NCBI RefSeq assembly: GCF_002934365.1
Contig: NZ_PTIY01000006.1
Coordinates: 62,001-126,000 of the forward strand
Source of the DNA: Methylobacter tundripaludum
GTDB lineage: Bacteria > Pseudomonadota > Gammaproteobacteria > Methylococcales > Methylomonadaceae
Length of the DNA stretch: 64,000 nt
Direction: 5' to 3'
In this document: piece by piece, positions 28,678 through 37,264 of the stretch
Layout: every line of letters starts with the position of its first letter
How positions within the stretch are numbered: the first letter of the stretch is position 1
Made by a program: the position numbers and the translations under genes
Notes under the pieces: model-generated
Database searches by the model: none
The model's input: the letters and a program-made list of their open reading frames with translations, nothing else
What the model was told of the DNA's origin: nothing

Positions 28678-28822
28678 TTTAGGAACGTGCATGAAATAAC
28701 TGAGCAAGTTTTATTTTTCATTTTTAACCATGAAGGACATGAAGCGGCATGAAAGGTTTAAGTCTTCATGTCCTTCATGCTCTTCATGGTAATTGCCTAA
28801 ATTAATTTATGCACGATCCTTA
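28678..28822. repeat. MITE-like element, copy 2
   Basis: Nearly identical to 20874-21022 and in the same orientation: AGGAACGTGCAT at the left, ATGCACGATCCTTA at the right, and an inner ACCATGAAGGACATGAAG palindrome. Together the two copies bracket the chemoreceptor-EAL-GAF-EAL block. Confidence 0.88.
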
Positions 28823-29066
28823 GGTAAGACCTCGCTGTTATAGTCGCAGAGTCTTTATGTCGGCTTGGACAAGTAGCGTTGATGCGGTTGGGTAATCGCG
28901 ATAAGACGGAAACGTGTGATGGAATGTGGACGGCTTTGCTGGCAGAATAACCGCACAGGGACGCCAAAAGCAGAAGCCGCAGGCGAAGGATTTGATCGAG
29001 TAAATAAGGAAAGGCCAATAGTTTTTCAGCCTTGAACCCGTAAACAACAAACTATCAATTGACATT

Positions 29067-29978
29067 ATGACTACAAAATTTACTCCCCTAAAAGACCACG
29101 ATACGCCTATCAAGGTGTTGTTTACCGGTTATTTGTGTACGGTTGGCATAGGTTATCTTTTCGCGTTAATCCAGATATTGTTTACTCACGGCATGGCCGA
29201 CGGCAAGTTCGGCCTCTCTGTCGACGATATTGTTTACAGTTATTACGGTAACCGCTCAGGCACTGTTTTGGAGCAGAAACTGAACGGCTCGATGAAGGAT
29301 AACGCGCCGGAACTGGAGCGTTTTAAGATCATGGAATGGGTTAGGGAAGGCGCCGATAGCGATGATTACAAGTCGGAGGGCATCGATAAAATAATCGAGA
29401 GCCGTTGTGTGATGTGCCATAACAAGGAGGCGTCCGGCATACCGGATTTTACCGAATTTGAGAGCTTAAAAGCCTTAACTACAGAGGATACCGGCGCCAC
29501 ATTCGCGTCATTAACACGGGTTTCGCATGTGCATATGTTCGGTATCAGCTTTATCTTTATGTTCGTCGGGCTTATTTTCAGTTTTGCCGAGACCACCACA
29601 ACGCAATATAAGTGTATTGCGATCGGCATGCCTTATGTGTTTCTTGTCGCCGATATATTGTCATGGTGGCTGACCAAGATTCACCCGATGTTTGCCTGGC
29701 TGGTGATTTTCGCCGGTATGGGCATGGGCGTTTCATTCATATTCATGTGGGTGACCGCTATCCTGGAAATGTGGCTGTTTAAACCGGTGTTTATTAATGG
29801 TTGGGGCTCACGCTATTTAGAGTTGCGCGACAGCACCGACGCGTCGCTTGCGGACAGGCTATGGTCTTACGCCAAGGCGCTTGGCAGGCAGATTAAACCG
29901 GCGGCGGCTTTCGTGGTCGATCTATGGCTGACGCGCGGCTGGCCTGTTGTTAAAGGCTGGTTTAAAAAAATATCATAA
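29067..29978 (+). CDS. Membrane protein with c-type haem motif
   Basis: A 303-residue protein. TM1 is at about 17-40; residues about 45-150 form a periplasmic loop with one CVMCH haem motif (Cys114, Cys117, His118); four more hydrophobic helices follow (about 160-180, 188-205, 210-240), rich in His, Trp and Met (HVHMFG, ILSWWLTKIHPMFAWL). The C-terminus (about 250-303) is cytoplasmic and basic. It looks like a membrane-bound monohaem cytochrome that could pass electrons between quinone and periplasm. I do not recognise the family by name. The gene stands alone, after a MITE-like repeat. Confidence 0.8.
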   Translation: MTTKFTPLKDHDTPIKVLFTGYLCTVGIGYLFALIQILFTHGMADGKFGLSVDDIVYSYYGNRSGTVLEQKLNGSMKDNAPELERFKIMEWVREGADSDDYKSEGIDKIIESRCVMCHNKEASGIPDFTEFESLKALTTEDTGATFASLTRVSHVHMFGISFIFMFVGLIFSFAETTTTQYKCIAIGMPYVFLVADILSWWLTKIHPMFAWLVIFAGMGMGVSFIFMWVTAILEMWLFKPVFINGWGSRYLELRDSTDASLADRLWSYAKALGRQIKPAAAFVVDLWLTRGWPVVKGWFKKIS

Positions 29979-30045
29979 TTACTCGGCAGTTGGACAAATA
30001 GAGCATAGATGGTGAAGGGTAAAAAGCGAAAGGTGCAATAATTTT

Positions 30046-30088
30046 TTTGCCTTTTGCCTTTTGCCTTTTGCCTTTTGCCTTTTGCCTT
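30046..30088. repeat. 7-bp tandem repeat (TTTTGCC)n
   Basis: About six consecutive TTTTGCC units between the haem protein gene and the ANTAR gene (convergent). The same unit occurs at 50401-50472. It is likely a slippage-prone microsatellite. Confidence 0.9.
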
Positions 30089-30096
30089 AAAAGATT

Positions 30097-30669
30097 TTAT
30101 TTAAGCAGTTCAGCCATGGCGATAACGTTTTTCGCCATTTCCCCAATCGCGATATTGCGGTCCATCGCCAGTTTCCTCAAGGTGTGATAAGCATCGTCTT
30201 CGGTAAATCCACGGGTTTTGATCAAAATGCCTTTGGCCCGATCCACCAGCTTTCTTTCTTCAAGCCTGGATTTTGTTTTTTCAAGTTCATTTTTAAGCCG
30301 TTGTTGCTCATTGAATCTTGCGATGGCGATATTGATAATGCTGTCGATGCGGTTGGGTTCGCCGCTGTTGACCACATAAGCGCTGACACCGGACTTAATA
30401 ATTTGATTGATGGTGTCGGCGGTATCATCAGAAGCAAAAATTATAATCGGAAGCGACTGTTTTTGACTAAGACAATGAATATCCTGGAAATATTTTTTGG
30501 GGCTGTCAATATTGAAAATAACAATGTCGGTGCTGTTCTCCACTAGAGACTGAATGTCTGTTTTAGATGTTGCTGTGTTTGCGACCAAATAGCCCTTGGC
30601 AACCAGTATTTTTTCCAATAACTGATCGGCAGTTTCATCTTCAATAAGTAATACATTCAAAGCGTTCAT
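30097..30669 (-). CDS. nasT: NasT-type ANTAR antitermination regulator
   Basis: About 190 residues from the ATG at 30669; an upstream in-frame ATG at 30705 would add 12 residues, but family members begin at the VLLIEDE strand. Residues 1-120 fold as a receiver with the acidic pair, but Asn53 (FNIDSP) replaces the phospho-accepting Asp, so phosphorylation is unlikely. A coiled coil (about 120-140) leads to an ANTAR domain (LVDRAKGILIKTRGFTEDDAYHTLRKLAMD). ANTAR proteins bind paired hexaloop hairpins in leader RNA and prevent termination. Such leaders precede nrtA and two EAL genes here. In Azotobacter the nitrate sensor NasS controls NasT; no nasS is in the window. It diverges from nirB. Confidence 0.9.
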   Translation of the reverse strand: MNALNVLLIEDETADQLLEKILVAKGYLVANTATSKTDIQSLVENSTDIVIFNIDSPKKYFQDIHCLSQKQSLPIIIFASDDTADTINQIIKSGVSAYVVNSGEPNRIDSIINIAIARFNEQQRLKNELEKTKSRLEERKLVDRAKGILIKTRGFTEDDAYHTLRKLAMDRNIAIGEMAKNVIAMAELLK

Positions 30670-30956
30670 TCTCGAATAATTAGCACAAACCAGGCCATTC
30701 ACCATCGGAACCTGTGGAAACAGTTTGTGCTGGGGTTCGGGGCGAACGGGAGTAATGTGTTCGGCGCTTGCTGGCCGGCGGCGTTCCGAATCGCGTTATC
30801 ACGAGTGTTTGCGAAACGCCGTCATCCCGGCATCAACAGGCCTCGCAGTTGTGGTTTGACGAGCCCCGAGCGTGGCAACGATGAGTTAAGTTATTGCCGA
30901 TCGTATCCTAAGCGGACAGATGAAGTCAGACTGTTTCAACAATGTGCAGGATTATT

Positions 30957-31056
30957 CGGATTGTATTGGTGCAATGCCGAATGAACATTCAGTTGGCGTT
31001 GCACACATAAGGAGCATTATTCATCTATGCGCACCATCTTGGCTCGCACGGGTGCA
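30957..31056 (+). promoter_or_regulatory. Cluster of NtrC-type sites upstream of nirB
   Basis: Sites resembling TGCAC-N7-GTGCA: TATTGGTGCA half-site (ends 30973), TGCACACATAAGGAGCA (31000-31016), CGCACCATCTTGG (31030 onward) and a GGGTGCA half-site (ends 31056). They lie about 80-180 bp upstream of the predicted nirB start. The spacing differs from the three nrtA/EAL cassettes. Confidence 0.72.
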
Positions 31057-31110
31057 TGGTTTTCAGTTTAATGATTGAACAAGCCGTTAAAATCACTGGT
31101 TTGTTAAGGA

Positions 31111-31126
31111 TGGCACAGGCATTGCT
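31111..31126 (+). promoter_or_regulatory. Sigma-54 promoter of nirB
   Basis: TGGCACAGGCATTGCT matches TGGCACN5TTGC exactly, with GG and GC 12 bp apart. The predicted start is near 31137, about 30 nt before the nirB ATG, leaving no room for ANTAR hairpins. Confidence 0.88.
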
Positions 31127-31166
31127 CTACAACCCGAAACAACAAACATCGTTACCGAGGTTGTAT

Positions 31167-33704
31167 ATGAGCGTAAAACAAACACTGGTCGTTATCGGCA
31201 ATGGCATGGTCGGGCAGCATTTTTTAGCCGGCCTGGCCGAAAGCACCATTAAAGAGCAGTATCAAATCATCACTTTTTGCGAGGAACCCAGAGCGGCCTA
31301 TGATCGGGTGCATCTATCTTCATTTTTCACCGGCACAACGGCAGAGGAACTGTCGCTAGTCGAAGACGGCTTTTTCGATCGGCACGGCATTATCCTTCAT
31401 CTGGGCGACAAGGCCGCAAGCATCGACAGGACCGCTAAAACCGTCACCTCGGCAAAAGGCCTGACGATAGCTTACGACAAGCTGGTATTGGCGACAGGCT
31501 CCTACCCGTTCGTACCGCCCGTTCCTGGGCATGACCGCGCGCAATGCCTGGTTTACCGTACCATTGAGGATCTTGAAGCCATTGCCGCCGCAGCCAAAAC
31601 CGGCACGGTCGGCACCGTCGTCGGCGGCGGCTTATTGGGTTTAGAAGCGGCCAAAGCGTTAATGGATTTAGGCCTGGAAACCCATGTGGTCGAATTCGCC
31701 CCGCGCTTGATGGCGGTGCAACTCGATGACGCGGGCGGCGCAATGCTGCGGCGCAAAATCGAGAATCTGGGCGTCATCGTGCATACCGGCAAAAACACCA
31801 GCGTCATTACCGACGGCGAACGGTGCGTCAACAAAATGTGTTTTGCCGACGGCGAAGAGCTGGAAACCGACATCGTGCTGTTTTCGGCGGGTATCCGTCC
31901 GCGTGACGAACTCGCCAGGGCTTCAGGCCTTGAAGTCGGCCAGCGCGGCGGCATCGTGATCGACAACCAATGCCGCACGTCCGATCCCAGCATTTATGCG
32001 ATCGGCGAGTGCGCGTTGTGGAACGGCATGATTTACGGCTTGGTCGCGCCGGGTTATACGATGGCGCGCACCGTAGTGGCCGATTTGGCGGGCGACTCGC
32101 TAAGTTTTACCGGCGCGGACATGAGCACCAAGCTGAAACTGATGGGCGTCGATGTCGCCAGCATCGGCGACGCTCACGCCAAAACCCAGGGCGCGATGGT
32201 TTACACTTACCAAAACGGTGCAAGCGAAGTTTATAAACGCCTGGTGGTCAGCCAGGATAAAAAGCAATTGCTCGGCGCGGTGCTGGTCGGCGATGCGTCG
32301 GGTTACGGCACCTTATTGCAGTATTGCCTGAACGGTATCGAACTGCCGGAGAATCCCGATGCGCTGATATTACCGCACCGCTCCGACGAGTCGGTCGGTT
32401 TGGGCCCGGATGCCCTGCCCGCTTCGGCGCAAATTTGTTCCTGTTACGACGTGACCAAGGGCGCGATTTGCTCGGCGATTGAAGGCGGCTGCATGACGAT
32501 GGGCGCGCTAAAAGCCGAAACCAAAGCCGCGACCGGTTGCGGCGGTTGTTCCGCGTTGCTTAAGTCGGTATTGGATTCGGAACTGTCGAAACAGGGTTTT
32601 GAAGTCAATACCGATATTTGCGAGCATTTCGCCTACACCCGGCAGGATCTACATAACCTGATCCGGGTCGAACAGATCAAAACCTTTGCCGACTTGCTGC
32701 ACAAACACGGCAAAGGCCAAGGCTGCGAAATCTGCAAACCGACCGTCGGCAACATCCTTGCTTCGCAATGGAATGAGCATATCCTGGAAAAGCCGCATCT
32801 GGGACTGCAAGACACCAACGACACCTTTTTAGCCAATATGCAAAAAGACGGCACGTATTCGGTCGTGCCGCGCATCACCGGCGGCGAAATCAGCCCGGAC
32901 ATGCTGATTGCGTTGGGACAGGTCGGCAAAAAATACAAACTCTACACCAAAATCACCGGCGGCCAGCGCGTGGATTTATTCGGCGCTCGGGTCGATCAAT
33001 TGCCGCATATCTGGAAAGAGTTGATAGACGCCGGTTTCGAATCCGGCCACGCTTACGGAAAATCCTTGCGCACCGTTAAATCCTGCGTCGGCAGCACCTG
33101 GTGCCGTTACGGCGTCGATGACAGCGTGGGGCTCGCGATAGAATTGGAAAACCGCTACAAGGGCTTGCGCTCCCCGCATAAGATCAAATTCGCGGTGTCC
33201 GGCTGCACCCGCGAATGCGCCGAGGCGCAGGGCAAGGATGTCGGCGTTATCGCGACCGAAAACGGCTGGAACCTCTACGTCTGCGGCAACGGCGGCATGA
33301 AACCGCGCCACGCGGATTTATTCGCGACCGGCTTGGACAAGCCTACCCTGATCAAATACATCGACCGTTTCTTGAGTTTTTACGTGCGCACCGCCGACCG
33401 TCTGCAACGCACCTCGGTATGGATGGAAAACATGGAAGGCGGGTTGGATTACCTGAAATCGGTAGTGATTGAAGACAAGCTGGGGCTGTGCGATCAGCTG
33501 GAGCAGCAAATGCAGTATGTGATCGATACCTATCAATGCGAATGGAAATCCGCGATTGCTGACGAAGCCAAGCTCAAGCGTTTCCGGCATTTCATCAACA
33601 GCGACCGGCCCGATGACAATGTGGTCTTTGTCGAGGAACGCGGCCAGATTCGTCCCGCCAGCGACAACGAGCGGAAACATTTTAAACTGATGGAGATGGC
33701 GTAA
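31167..33704 (+). CDS. nirB: Nitrite reductase (NADH) large subunit
   Basis: A large subunit of about 845 residues reducing nitrite to ammonium in the cytoplasm. Domain order: FAD/NAD(P)-binding (VVIGNGMVGQHF near the N-terminus, second Rossmann GTVVGGGLLGLEAAKA), BFD-type [2Fe-2S] (CSCYD...GCGGC), then the sulfite/nitrite reductase module with the sirohaem-[4Fe-4S] cysteines CVGSTWC and CTREC. I chose the ATG at 31167: GAGG lies six bases upstream, it starts at the conserved MSVKQTLVVIGNG, and the sigma-54 promoter at 31111-31126 lies just before it; the open frame extends 37 codons further upstream. NtrC control indicates an assimilatory role. The stop overlaps the nirD start by one base. 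Confidence 0.96.
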   Translation: MSVKQTLVVIGNGMVGQHFLAGLAESTIKEQYQIITFCEEPRAAYDRVHLSSFFTGTTAEELSLVEDGFFDRHGIILHLGDKAASIDRTAKTVTSAKGLTIAYDKLVLATGSYPFVPPVPGHDRAQCLVYRTIEDLEAIAAAAKTGTVGTVVGGGLLGLEAAKALMDLGLETHVVEFAPRLMAVQLDDAGGAMLRRKIENLGVIVHTGKNTSVITDGERCVNKMCFADGEELETDIVLFSAGIRPRDELARASGLEVGQRGGIVIDNQCRTSDPSIYAIGECALWNGMIYGLVAPGYTMARTVVADLAGDSLSFTGADMSTKLKLMGVDVASIGDAHAKTQGAMVYTYQNGASEVYKRLVVSQDKKQLLGAVLVGDASGYGTLLQYCLNGIELPENPDALILPHRSDESVGLGPDALPASAQICSCYDVTKGAICSAIEGGCMTMGALKAETKAATGCGGCSALLKSVLDSELSKQGFEVNTDICEHFAYTRQDLHNLIRVEQIKTFADLLHKHGKGQGCEICKPTVGNILASQWNEHILEKPHLGLQDTNDTFLANMQKDGTYSVVPRITGGEISPDMLIALGQVGKKYKLYTKITGGQRVDLFGARVDQLPHIWKELIDAGFESGHAYGKSLRTVKSCVGSTWCRYGVDDSVGLAIELENRYKGLRSPHKIKFAVSGCTRECAEAQGKDVGVIATENGWNLYVCGNGGMKPRHADLFATGLDKPTLIKYIDRFLSFYVRTADRLQRTSVWMENMEGGLDYLKSVVIEDKLGLCDQLEQQMQYVIDTYQCEWKSAIADEAKLKRFRHFINSDRPDDNVVFVEERGQIRPASDNERKHFKLMEMA

Positions 33705-34084
33705 TGGCTAAGTGGATAGATGTTTGCAATGTTGACGACTTGCAGCCCGACTCCGGCGTTTGCGCATTGCTGGATGGGGAGCAGGTGGCGATTTTTTGGA
33801 TGCCTGTCCTGAGCGAAGCCGAAGGGGCGGACGCAAAGGTTTATGCGGTCGGCAATTACGACCCGTTCGGCAACGCCAATGTCCTGTCGCGCGGCTTAAT
33901 CGGCGACATCGGCGGGCAGCCGGTGGTCGCTTCGCCGCTATACAAACAACATTACAACCTGGAAACCGGCGTTTGCCTGGAAGATGAATCCGTGAAAATC
34001 CCCGTTTATGCGATCCGCATCGAAAACGGCAGCGTTCAAGTCGACCTTTCCTCATTGCCGCTTCACGGAGAGCCAGCGTTATGA
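33704..34084 (+). CDS. nirD: Nitrite reductase (NADH) small subunit
   Basis: A 126-residue Rieske-like small subunit (YAVGNYDPFGNANVLSRGLIGD, ASPLYKQHYNLETGVCLEDE). NirD lacks the cluster-binding residues of true Rieske proteins, as expected. Compared with typical members of about 105-110 residues it has an insertion near residues 32-42, MPVLSEAEGAD. The DNA there (CTGTCCTGAGCGAAGCCGAAGG) is a dispersed repeat also found in frame in the nuclease gene at 49600. It overlaps nirB by one base and the PhzF-type gene by four (ATGA). Confidence 0.93.
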   Translation: MAKWIDVCNVDDLQPDSGVCALLDGEQVAIFWMPVLSEAEGADAKVYAVGNYDPFGNANVLSRGLIGDIGGQPVVASPLYKQHYNLETGVCLEDESVKIPVYAIRIENGSVQVDLSSLPLHGEPAL

Positions 34085-34998
34085 AATACAACTATTACAT
34101 CGCCGATGTATTCACCAAACAGATTTTCAGCGGCGCGCAAATAGCCGTCTTCCCGAATGCCGAAGGTTTAAGCCAACAGCAAATGCAATTGGTCGCCAGG
34201 GAATTGAACCTGTCGGAAACAGTGTTTGTATTTCATCCCGATAAACAAACCACCAGCCGCGTAATGCGGATTTTTTCGCCATTAAGCGAAATCGATTTTG
34301 CCGGACATCCGATAATCGCCACCGCTTTCGTATTGGCTCATTGCGGCGATATTCAACTGACCGATGCGATTACGCCGATGGTTTTCGAGCAAAACACCGG
34401 CCCGGTCAATATCAATATTACCGCTGAAAACGGCCAGCCCAGTTTTGTGCAGTTCACCCGCAAGGTGACGTCCATCATCGACCGCTTTACGCCCAGCGAT
34501 GAGGAATTGGCGAGTTTTCTGGGCATACAGCAGTCGGAACTCGACCATAAAAAATATGCCACACGTTTAGTGTCTTGCGGCGTTCCGTATCTGATCGTCC
34601 CGGTTTGGCGTTACGAAAGCGTAAGAGCCGCAAAATTCAATTACGCGGCCTGGAGCCAATCGACCGCCCCGCAAACCGCCGCCCAGGAAATCCTGCTTTT
34701 TTCCCCGAAAACGCCGTATGCGGATGCGGATTTTAACGCCCGCCTGCTCGGCCCTCGTATCGGCATGCATGAGGACCCACCTGTCGGCAGCGCGATGCCT
34801 GCGTTTGCTTCGTATTTGTGCTCGTTTGAATTCATGCAGAAAGGCACCTACACCTTTGCCGTGGATCGCGGCGATGACCGCAACCGGCGCAGCGTACTGA
34901 ATCTGGAAATGGATAATAAAGGTAGCGACACGCTGACTATACGGGTCGGCGGCGCGGCGGTGATGGTGGCTGAGGGGGTTATGAATATACCCGATTAA
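34081..34998 (+). CDS. PhzF-family isomerase-like protein
   Basis: A 305-residue protein of the phenazine-biosynthesis PhzF/diaminopimelate-epimerase fold. The N-terminus YYIADVFTKQIFSGAQIAVFPNAEGL keeps the F-x-G-N/Q-x-x-V region, although Gln stands where Asn is common. SEIDFAGHPIIATAFVL carries the (D/E)xxFAGHP motif, and DPPVGSAMPAFASYL the second active-site loop. The substrate is unknown. It overlaps nirD in an ATGA junction, so it is the third gene of the nirBD operon, an uncommon arrangement. Confidence 0.92.
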   Translation: MKYNYYIADVFTKQIFSGAQIAVFPNAEGLSQQQMQLVARELNLSETVFVFHPDKQTTSRVMRIFSPLSEIDFAGHPIIATAFVLAHCGDIQLTDAITPMVFEQNTGPVNINITAENGQPSFVQFTRKVTSIIDRFTPSDEELASFLGIQQSELDHKKYATRLVSCGVPYLIVPVWRYESVRAAKFNYAAWSQSTAPQTAAQEILLFSPKTPYADADFNARLLGPRIGMHEDPPVGSAMPAFASYLCSFEFMQKGTYTFAVDRGDDRNRRSVLNLEMDNKGSDTLTIRVGGAAVMVAEGVMNIPD

Positions 34999-35188
34999 AC
35001 ACGAATAGACGTTATGAAGGTGTATTTTTGGTTTGCTTAAAAAGTTGCTATCGATAATTGAATGTCTATAGTATCTTGCCTAACGGATTGCGGGAGTTGC
35101 GTTTACACCTGCGATTGAAAATTAGTATATACCTACTTAGCTGCTCGCTTGACGTTATACCTATTCAAAAAAATGGAATTCTAACTCG

Positions 35189-36040
35189 ATGGAATTTTTT
35201 AAGAAGTTATTCTTTTTGGGCAAAAAGTCTTTGCCATACGCACTTTTCATGGCTTTTGCCATTTTATGTTGGAGATGGTTTGAGTTTTCTAATGCTCAAC
35301 ATCACAATTTAGCTGAACCAATCGTAAATGGCGTAATAGGCGGTATTGTCACCTCCCTTCTGATATTGCTATTTTCAATTATTTGGAAATCAAATATAAC
35401 CCCTTGGGTCGAGAATCTTTTGTATAAAGATACTAAAGTCGAGGGGGTATGGGATGGCCTCTTGATTCCCTATATCGGTATCGATGAAATTGATAAGCGT
35501 CGTCTTAAAATAGCTATGGGAGTTATCGAGCACCGAAGAAGAAAGCGTAAAGATGGCAATGGAGAAAGTCCAAATAATACCTCAAGCTCTACTGAGATTT
35601 CCGCAACTTCGATAGGGAAAAATGGCGAAGAAGAAGATGTAGAGGCTGAACTCATTCTAAAAAATAAGGGGAAAATCTCTCTGGAAGAAGATGAGCTTAT
35701 AGATAGAAAATTCTTTATAAAAATTTCATCAGGCGCTGCTCCAATTGAAGTACGAGCAGAGATAAAAAGAGTTGGGCACTCTATCGCTGCCCAATTAGTG
35801 GAAATTGGGGGGGCCAGCCAAATTCATACTTATACAGTCAAAGGTTCGTTTAAAAATCTAATTTTAACTGGAGAGTATGAGAACGATGATTGTTCAAATA
35901 TTGATAGAGGAAGTTTAAGTCTAATGCTTAGAGAAAATGGGAATACGCTTGAAGGCTTCTTTTCTTCATATTCCGACCATGATCATCAAATGGCCCCTTT
36001 TAAATGCGTGTTAAAGCGCCACTCAAAATCAACGCTGTAA
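35189..36040 (+). CDS. Hypothetical membrane-anchored protein
   Basis: A 283-residue protein I do not recognise. Two hydrophobic segments (about 10-28 and 48-68) are followed by a soluble part with a Lys/Arg-rich stretch, an acidic region (ELILKNKGKISLEEDELID) and a C-terminal beta-rich domain (GSLSLMLRENGNTLEGFFSSYSDHDHQMAPFKC). Base composition is AT-richer than the surroundings and the codon use looks foreign. It lies between nirBD-phzF and a repeat/transposase patch, which suggests acquisition. The two-helix-plus-soluble form resembles some defence-associated proteins, but there is no direct evidence. Confidence 0.7.
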   Translation: MEFFKKLFFLGKKSLPYALFMAFAILCWRWFEFSNAQHHNLAEPIVNGVIGGIVTSLLILLFSIIWKSNITPWVENLLYKDTKVEGVWDGLLIPYIGIDEIDKRRLKIAMGVIEHRRRKRKDGNGESPNNTSSSTEISATSIGKNGEEEDVEAELILKNKGKISLEEDELIDRKFFIKISSGAAPIEVRAEIKRVGHSIAAQLVEIGGASQIHTYTVKGSFKNLILTGEYENDDCSNIDRGSLSLMLRENGNTLEGFFSSYSDHDHQMAPFKCVLKRHSKSTL

Positions 36041-36051
36041 CGGGAAAGGTC

Positions 36052-36131
36052 CGTAGGCTGGGTAGAGCATCGCGAAACCCAGCTTTCGATGTCGGCCAAT
36101 GCTGGGTTTCATTGCATTCAACCCAGCCTAC
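36052..36131. repeat. GTAGGCTGGGT palindromic repeat
   Basis: GTAGGCTGGGTAGAGC and ACCCAGCCTAC are inverted ends; inner GAAACCCAGC and GCTGGGTTTC are also inverted. It has the form of a common bacterial intergenic palindrome of about 80 bp, located just after the hypothetical membrane gene. Confidence 0.8.
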
Positions 36132-36264
36132 TATCACTATTCCCAGGATTGCTCGACAATAGCTGGAGGTGCGGCCCACAATCCGGCGGATAAATTCCGC
36201 GTTTTACACAACGATGGAAAGACGAATACGGCCAATCCGCAACTTTTGTTACATAACCGTGTTT

Positions 36265-36677
36265 GCGCTGGTTCCCAAGCTCCAGTTTGGGAACCCAGTC
36301 CGGGAAGCTCCAGCTTCCCGTCCACGATCACCATACAAAGGGGGCCGCCATGCCCAGAAGCCGCTATCGTGTCCAATGCAACCCCTGTCGCACTTCCTAA
36401 CCGCAACAGTAAACCACTGGCTGCCGTTGTTTACCCGCCCGGAAACCGTCAATATCGTGCTGGACTCTTTTGCGCTGGTTCCCAAGCTCCAGCTTGGGAA
36501 CCCAGTCCGGGAAGCTCCAGCTTCCCGTCCACGATCACCATACAAAGGGTGCCGCCATGCCCAGAAGCCGCTATCGTGTCCAATGCAACCCCTGTCCGCA
36601 ACTTCCTAACCGCAACGGTAAACCACTGGCTGCCGTTGTTTACCCGCCCGGAAACCGTCAATATCGTGCTGGACTCT
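36265..36677. repeat. 207-bp tandem duplication with REP palindromes
   Basis: Two adjacent copies (36265-36471 and 36472-36677) are nearly identical. Each begins GCGCTGGTTCCCAAGCTCCAG, contains two REP-type palindromes (CCCAAGCTCCAGCTTGGG, GGGAAGCTCCAGCTTCCC) and the first about 35 codons of a REP-associated transposase gene. Differences include C/T changes and small indels. It duplicates the 5' end of the broken gene that follows. Confidence 0.88.
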
Positions 36678-37185
36678 GGCTTCCAGCTATACGATTACGT
36701 CATCCTTGAGAACCACGAACCACCTGCATCTTATCGCCGCTTCGGAAGATTTAAGCCATGATATACAGCGATTCAAATCTTACACGGCGAAGCAAATCAT
36801 TGCGCATCTGGAACAATGTCATTCGGCTAAGCTGTTGGAGTTGCTGGCGTTTTTTAAACGTGCCCATAAACAAGACACTACCTATCAGGTTTGGGAAGCA
36901 GGCAGTCATCCGCAAATCATTGAATCCGAGGTGGTTATGCGCCAGAAGCCGGATTACATCCACCAAAATCCGGTGAAACGCGACTATGTCGATCAACCGG
37001 AACATTGGCGTTATTCCAGTGCGCGTAATTATGCCGGACAGGCGGGGTTGATTGAGGTGATACGGGCGTGGTGCGTGACTCGGGAAGCTGGAGCTTCCAA
37101 AACGGCATTCCCAAGCTGGAGCTTGGGAACGAGCGCATTGCTGGTTTTCTACGCGGGACGACGTTCACGACTTGGTTTAAATTAA
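36557..37185 (+). pseudogene. Broken REP-associated tyrosine transposase (RAYT)
   Basis: The start MPRSRYRV and pieces NHWLPLFTRPETVNIVLDS, LYDYVILENH and LHLIAASEDLSHDIQRFKSYTAKQIIAHLEQ, then QNPVKRDYVDQPEHWRYSSARNYAG, spell a RAYT (Y1 transposase related to IS200) in three frames. One frameshift is visible as a 7-bp duplication, GAACCACGAACCAC, right after VILENH. REP-type palindromes flank both ends (36272-36524 and 37080-37130), as expected for RAYT/REP pairs. An intact open frame covers 36706-37185, but it lacks the N-terminal part and its last 40 residues come from the REP. Confidence 0.85.
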
Positions 37186-37264
37186 TCTGCATTGACAGCC
37201 GCTAACTATTTGGGCTACTTTGGCTTATCAGAATTCAAACGTCCAATAGGATGGGATAAAAACC

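Noticed and set aside
30682-30697. Sigma-54-like site TGGCCTGGTTTGTGCT before nasT
   Set aside because: Spacing fits but the -12 part is GTGC, and the start would fall about 3 nt before the ATG, leaving no ribosome binding site.
31056-31166. 37-codon N-terminal extension of nirB
   Set aside because: It overlaps the sigma-54 promoter at 31111-31126 and lacks family similarity; the ATG at 31167 has a ribosome binding site.
30706-31166. ANTAR-type hairpins upstream of nirB
   Set aside because: The only hairpin candidate (GTTC-GGGGC-GAAC near 30735) has a five-base loop without A1 and G4, and lies upstream of the predicted start.
36099-36761. 220-codon open frame through the REP duplication
   Set aside because: It reads across the 207-bp tandem repeat; only short pieces match the transposase, so it is not an intact protein.
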